Of a stretch of DNA of 17,075 nt, positions 15,913 through 17,075 are shown one piece after another. Each line of letters begins with the position of its first letter. Positions within the stretch are counted from its first letter, which is position 1. Source of the DNA: Isohypsibius dastychi (Eukaryota > Tardigrada > Eutardigrada > Parachela > Isohypsibiidae). The stretch spans positions 1 through 17,075 of the forward strand of contig JAQIWT010000621.1 in the NCBI GenBank assembly GCA_034696485.1, written 5' to 3'. The position numbers and the translations under genes were made by a program. The notes beneath the pieces are model-generated. The model was not told the DNA's origin and did not search any database. It saw only the letters and a list, made by a program, of their open reading frames with translations.

Positions 15913-16446
15913 GGCCGCTTATAAAAAAAATGTTGATCGACATTTCAAACCTTCCCAAAAAACCACCCGGCGGGCCGGCAGAATTCTTTTACAGAATTTT
16001 TTTCTTTTGCGTTGACAGAAAATTTTCACGTTGTTTTTACGCAAAAAACACCGATTAAATCTTAAAAAAAAAATCCAGGAATTGTTTCCATCGTAAACTC
16101 GAGCGAGAGTAAAAGTTCACTTCGTACAGGTCAAAAGCGCTTCATACATTCAAAGTTTATGACATTCCAGTATTTTCGTTCAGACGAAGTTGTGCGAGAC
16201 TTTTGCTTGATTGATTGATTGCTGTACTGGTAATCATCGTTTCAGCACCCCCCTCAAACGTGCGGACCAAAATTCAATATTTAAAGTCAATTCCTTCATT
16301 GACAAAAAAATCCCGGGCGTGTTTGTCATTCGAAAGATCACCCGGCGGCAAGAATATTAATTTTTGTCGTACAAAATTTTATGTCAGACTGGTCTAAAAA
16401 ACCACCCGGCCGGAAATGTCGATCAACATTTTTTTTATGAGCGGCC
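15913..16446. mobile_element. MITE, PIF/Harbinger (Tourist-like), 534 bp
   Basis: The 34 bp ends are inverted copies with one mismatch: GGCCGCTTATAAAAAAAATG onward at 15913, and the complement ending GCGGCC at 16446, both continuing through TTGATCGACATTTC. Both sides carry TAA (15910-15912, 16447-16449), the TWA target duplication typical of PIF/Harbinger. Inside are several copies of a CACCCGGC motif (near 15964, 16340, 16403). Only short open frames occur, so it cannot encode its own transposase. Near-perfect ends suggest a fairly young insertion. Confidence 0.8.
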
Positions 16447-16449
16447 TAA

Positions 16450-17075
16450 CAGTAATCTGACTGAGTATCTGCTCATTATATCTCGTAGACTATCTTGGAA
16501 ACTGCACTGAATTTCATTGATTCGATTTTAGTTGAATAAGTTCTCAGTTTGCTTGATTAGTGTACATTCTCATGTTCACGAAAGTTCTATGGAATTGTCG
16601 TCCCTAAGATTCGGCTTCCGAAAGGTCACAACTCCAAAACTTCTTACGAACACGCGCTCGTAGGTCGCGTACCTCCTTTGGCCCTACAATGTTGTAATAT
16701 ATTCATCACATAGCAACATCTGCAATTCCATTACTTCGACCTTGGAATCCTGTAATCTCCACTGGAAATCCGATGGAACTCTAATCCCGACCAATTTAAA
16801 AAAACTCACATGTGAATTCAGTAATGCTCACATCAGTTTGTAGAAAACATCATGCTTGTCAAAATGAATGCTCTCTTGTTTGATTCCAATGTGAATTGCG
16901 AAAATGGTACTTGGAGCAGTTTTATTGTTTTTTTTTGCTGGTGACCTTGCATTTTCCACGTTTAAGAAAAAAACGCAAGCTAGTTTCGACAATCCACCAG
17001 TACGATGAACTATGACTATTCCCGGCCACCCCGATATATGGAGAATGATTTCCATTGCCGGCCACTGGCCCGTAC
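16450..17075. other. Region right of the MITE, no firm gene
   Basis: I see no supported gene. A minus-strand frame of 75 codons (16828-17055) starts with ATG and contains ISGWPGIVIVHRTGG but has no motif. The last bases carry two GCCGGCCAC/CCGGCCAC repeats (17022-17029 and 17056-17064). Confidence 0.4.

Noticed and set aside
1-17075. tRNA, rRNA or CRISPR features
   Set aside because: No TTC-loop/anticodon arrangement, rRNA-like block or regularly spaced repeat array was found by eye on either strand.

Overview
The window looks like nuclear DNA from a small-genome invertebrate. Genes are split by short GT-AG introns, many with TTTTCAG-type acceptors, coding density is moderate, and there are AATAAA poly(A) signals, an animal-type laccase and the end of a HECTD1-like ubiquitin ligase. 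Bacterial hallmarks are absent. I cannot name the species from sequence alone; an ecdysozoan such as a tardigrade, nematode or crustacean is a guess.

Layout. 1-165 (+) is the last piece of a HECTD1-like HECT E3 ligase, convergent with a complete two-exon laccase at 468-2599 (-). A divergent intergenic region (2600-3436) holds a C22-A-G6 tract, two diverged copies of a ~110 bp direct repeat and two perfect CRE palindromes. It leads into a four-exon secreted protein at 3437-4689 (+), rebuilt here by splice phase. This converges on a RING-like gene at 5158-5988 (-) that has lost two zinc-ligand positions. 5989-7161 has no firm gene.

The most interesting part is 7162-14107. A many-exon minus-strand gene (7204-9914) reads as a type I membrane protein: signal peptide, cysteine-flanked mini-LRR ectodomain, Ser/Thr-rich stalk built from small phase 1-1 exons, one membrane helix, and a cytoplasmic tail with an NPRYENI motif. 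It carries one in-frame TGA between two conserved cysteines, and its stop codon is overlapped by a 40 bp inverted-repeat insertion with an 8 bp target duplication. A tandem, decayed paralogue lies at 12594-14107, with no start ATG, a frameshift, two in-frame TGA codons in the tail exon and no visible membrane exon. Between them sit minus-strand exons of unknown protein(s) and a C2H2 zinc-finger exon.

The right end (14108-17075) is mostly non-coding, AT-rich and repeat-bearing. It includes a clear 534 bp MITE (15913-16446) with 34 bp terminal inverted repeats and a TAA duplication, as in PIF/Harbinger (Tourist-like) elements.

Exon models were built by hand from splice consensus, phase and protein sense. 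Those with weak sites are marked. No database search was possible, so family assignments rest on motifs.
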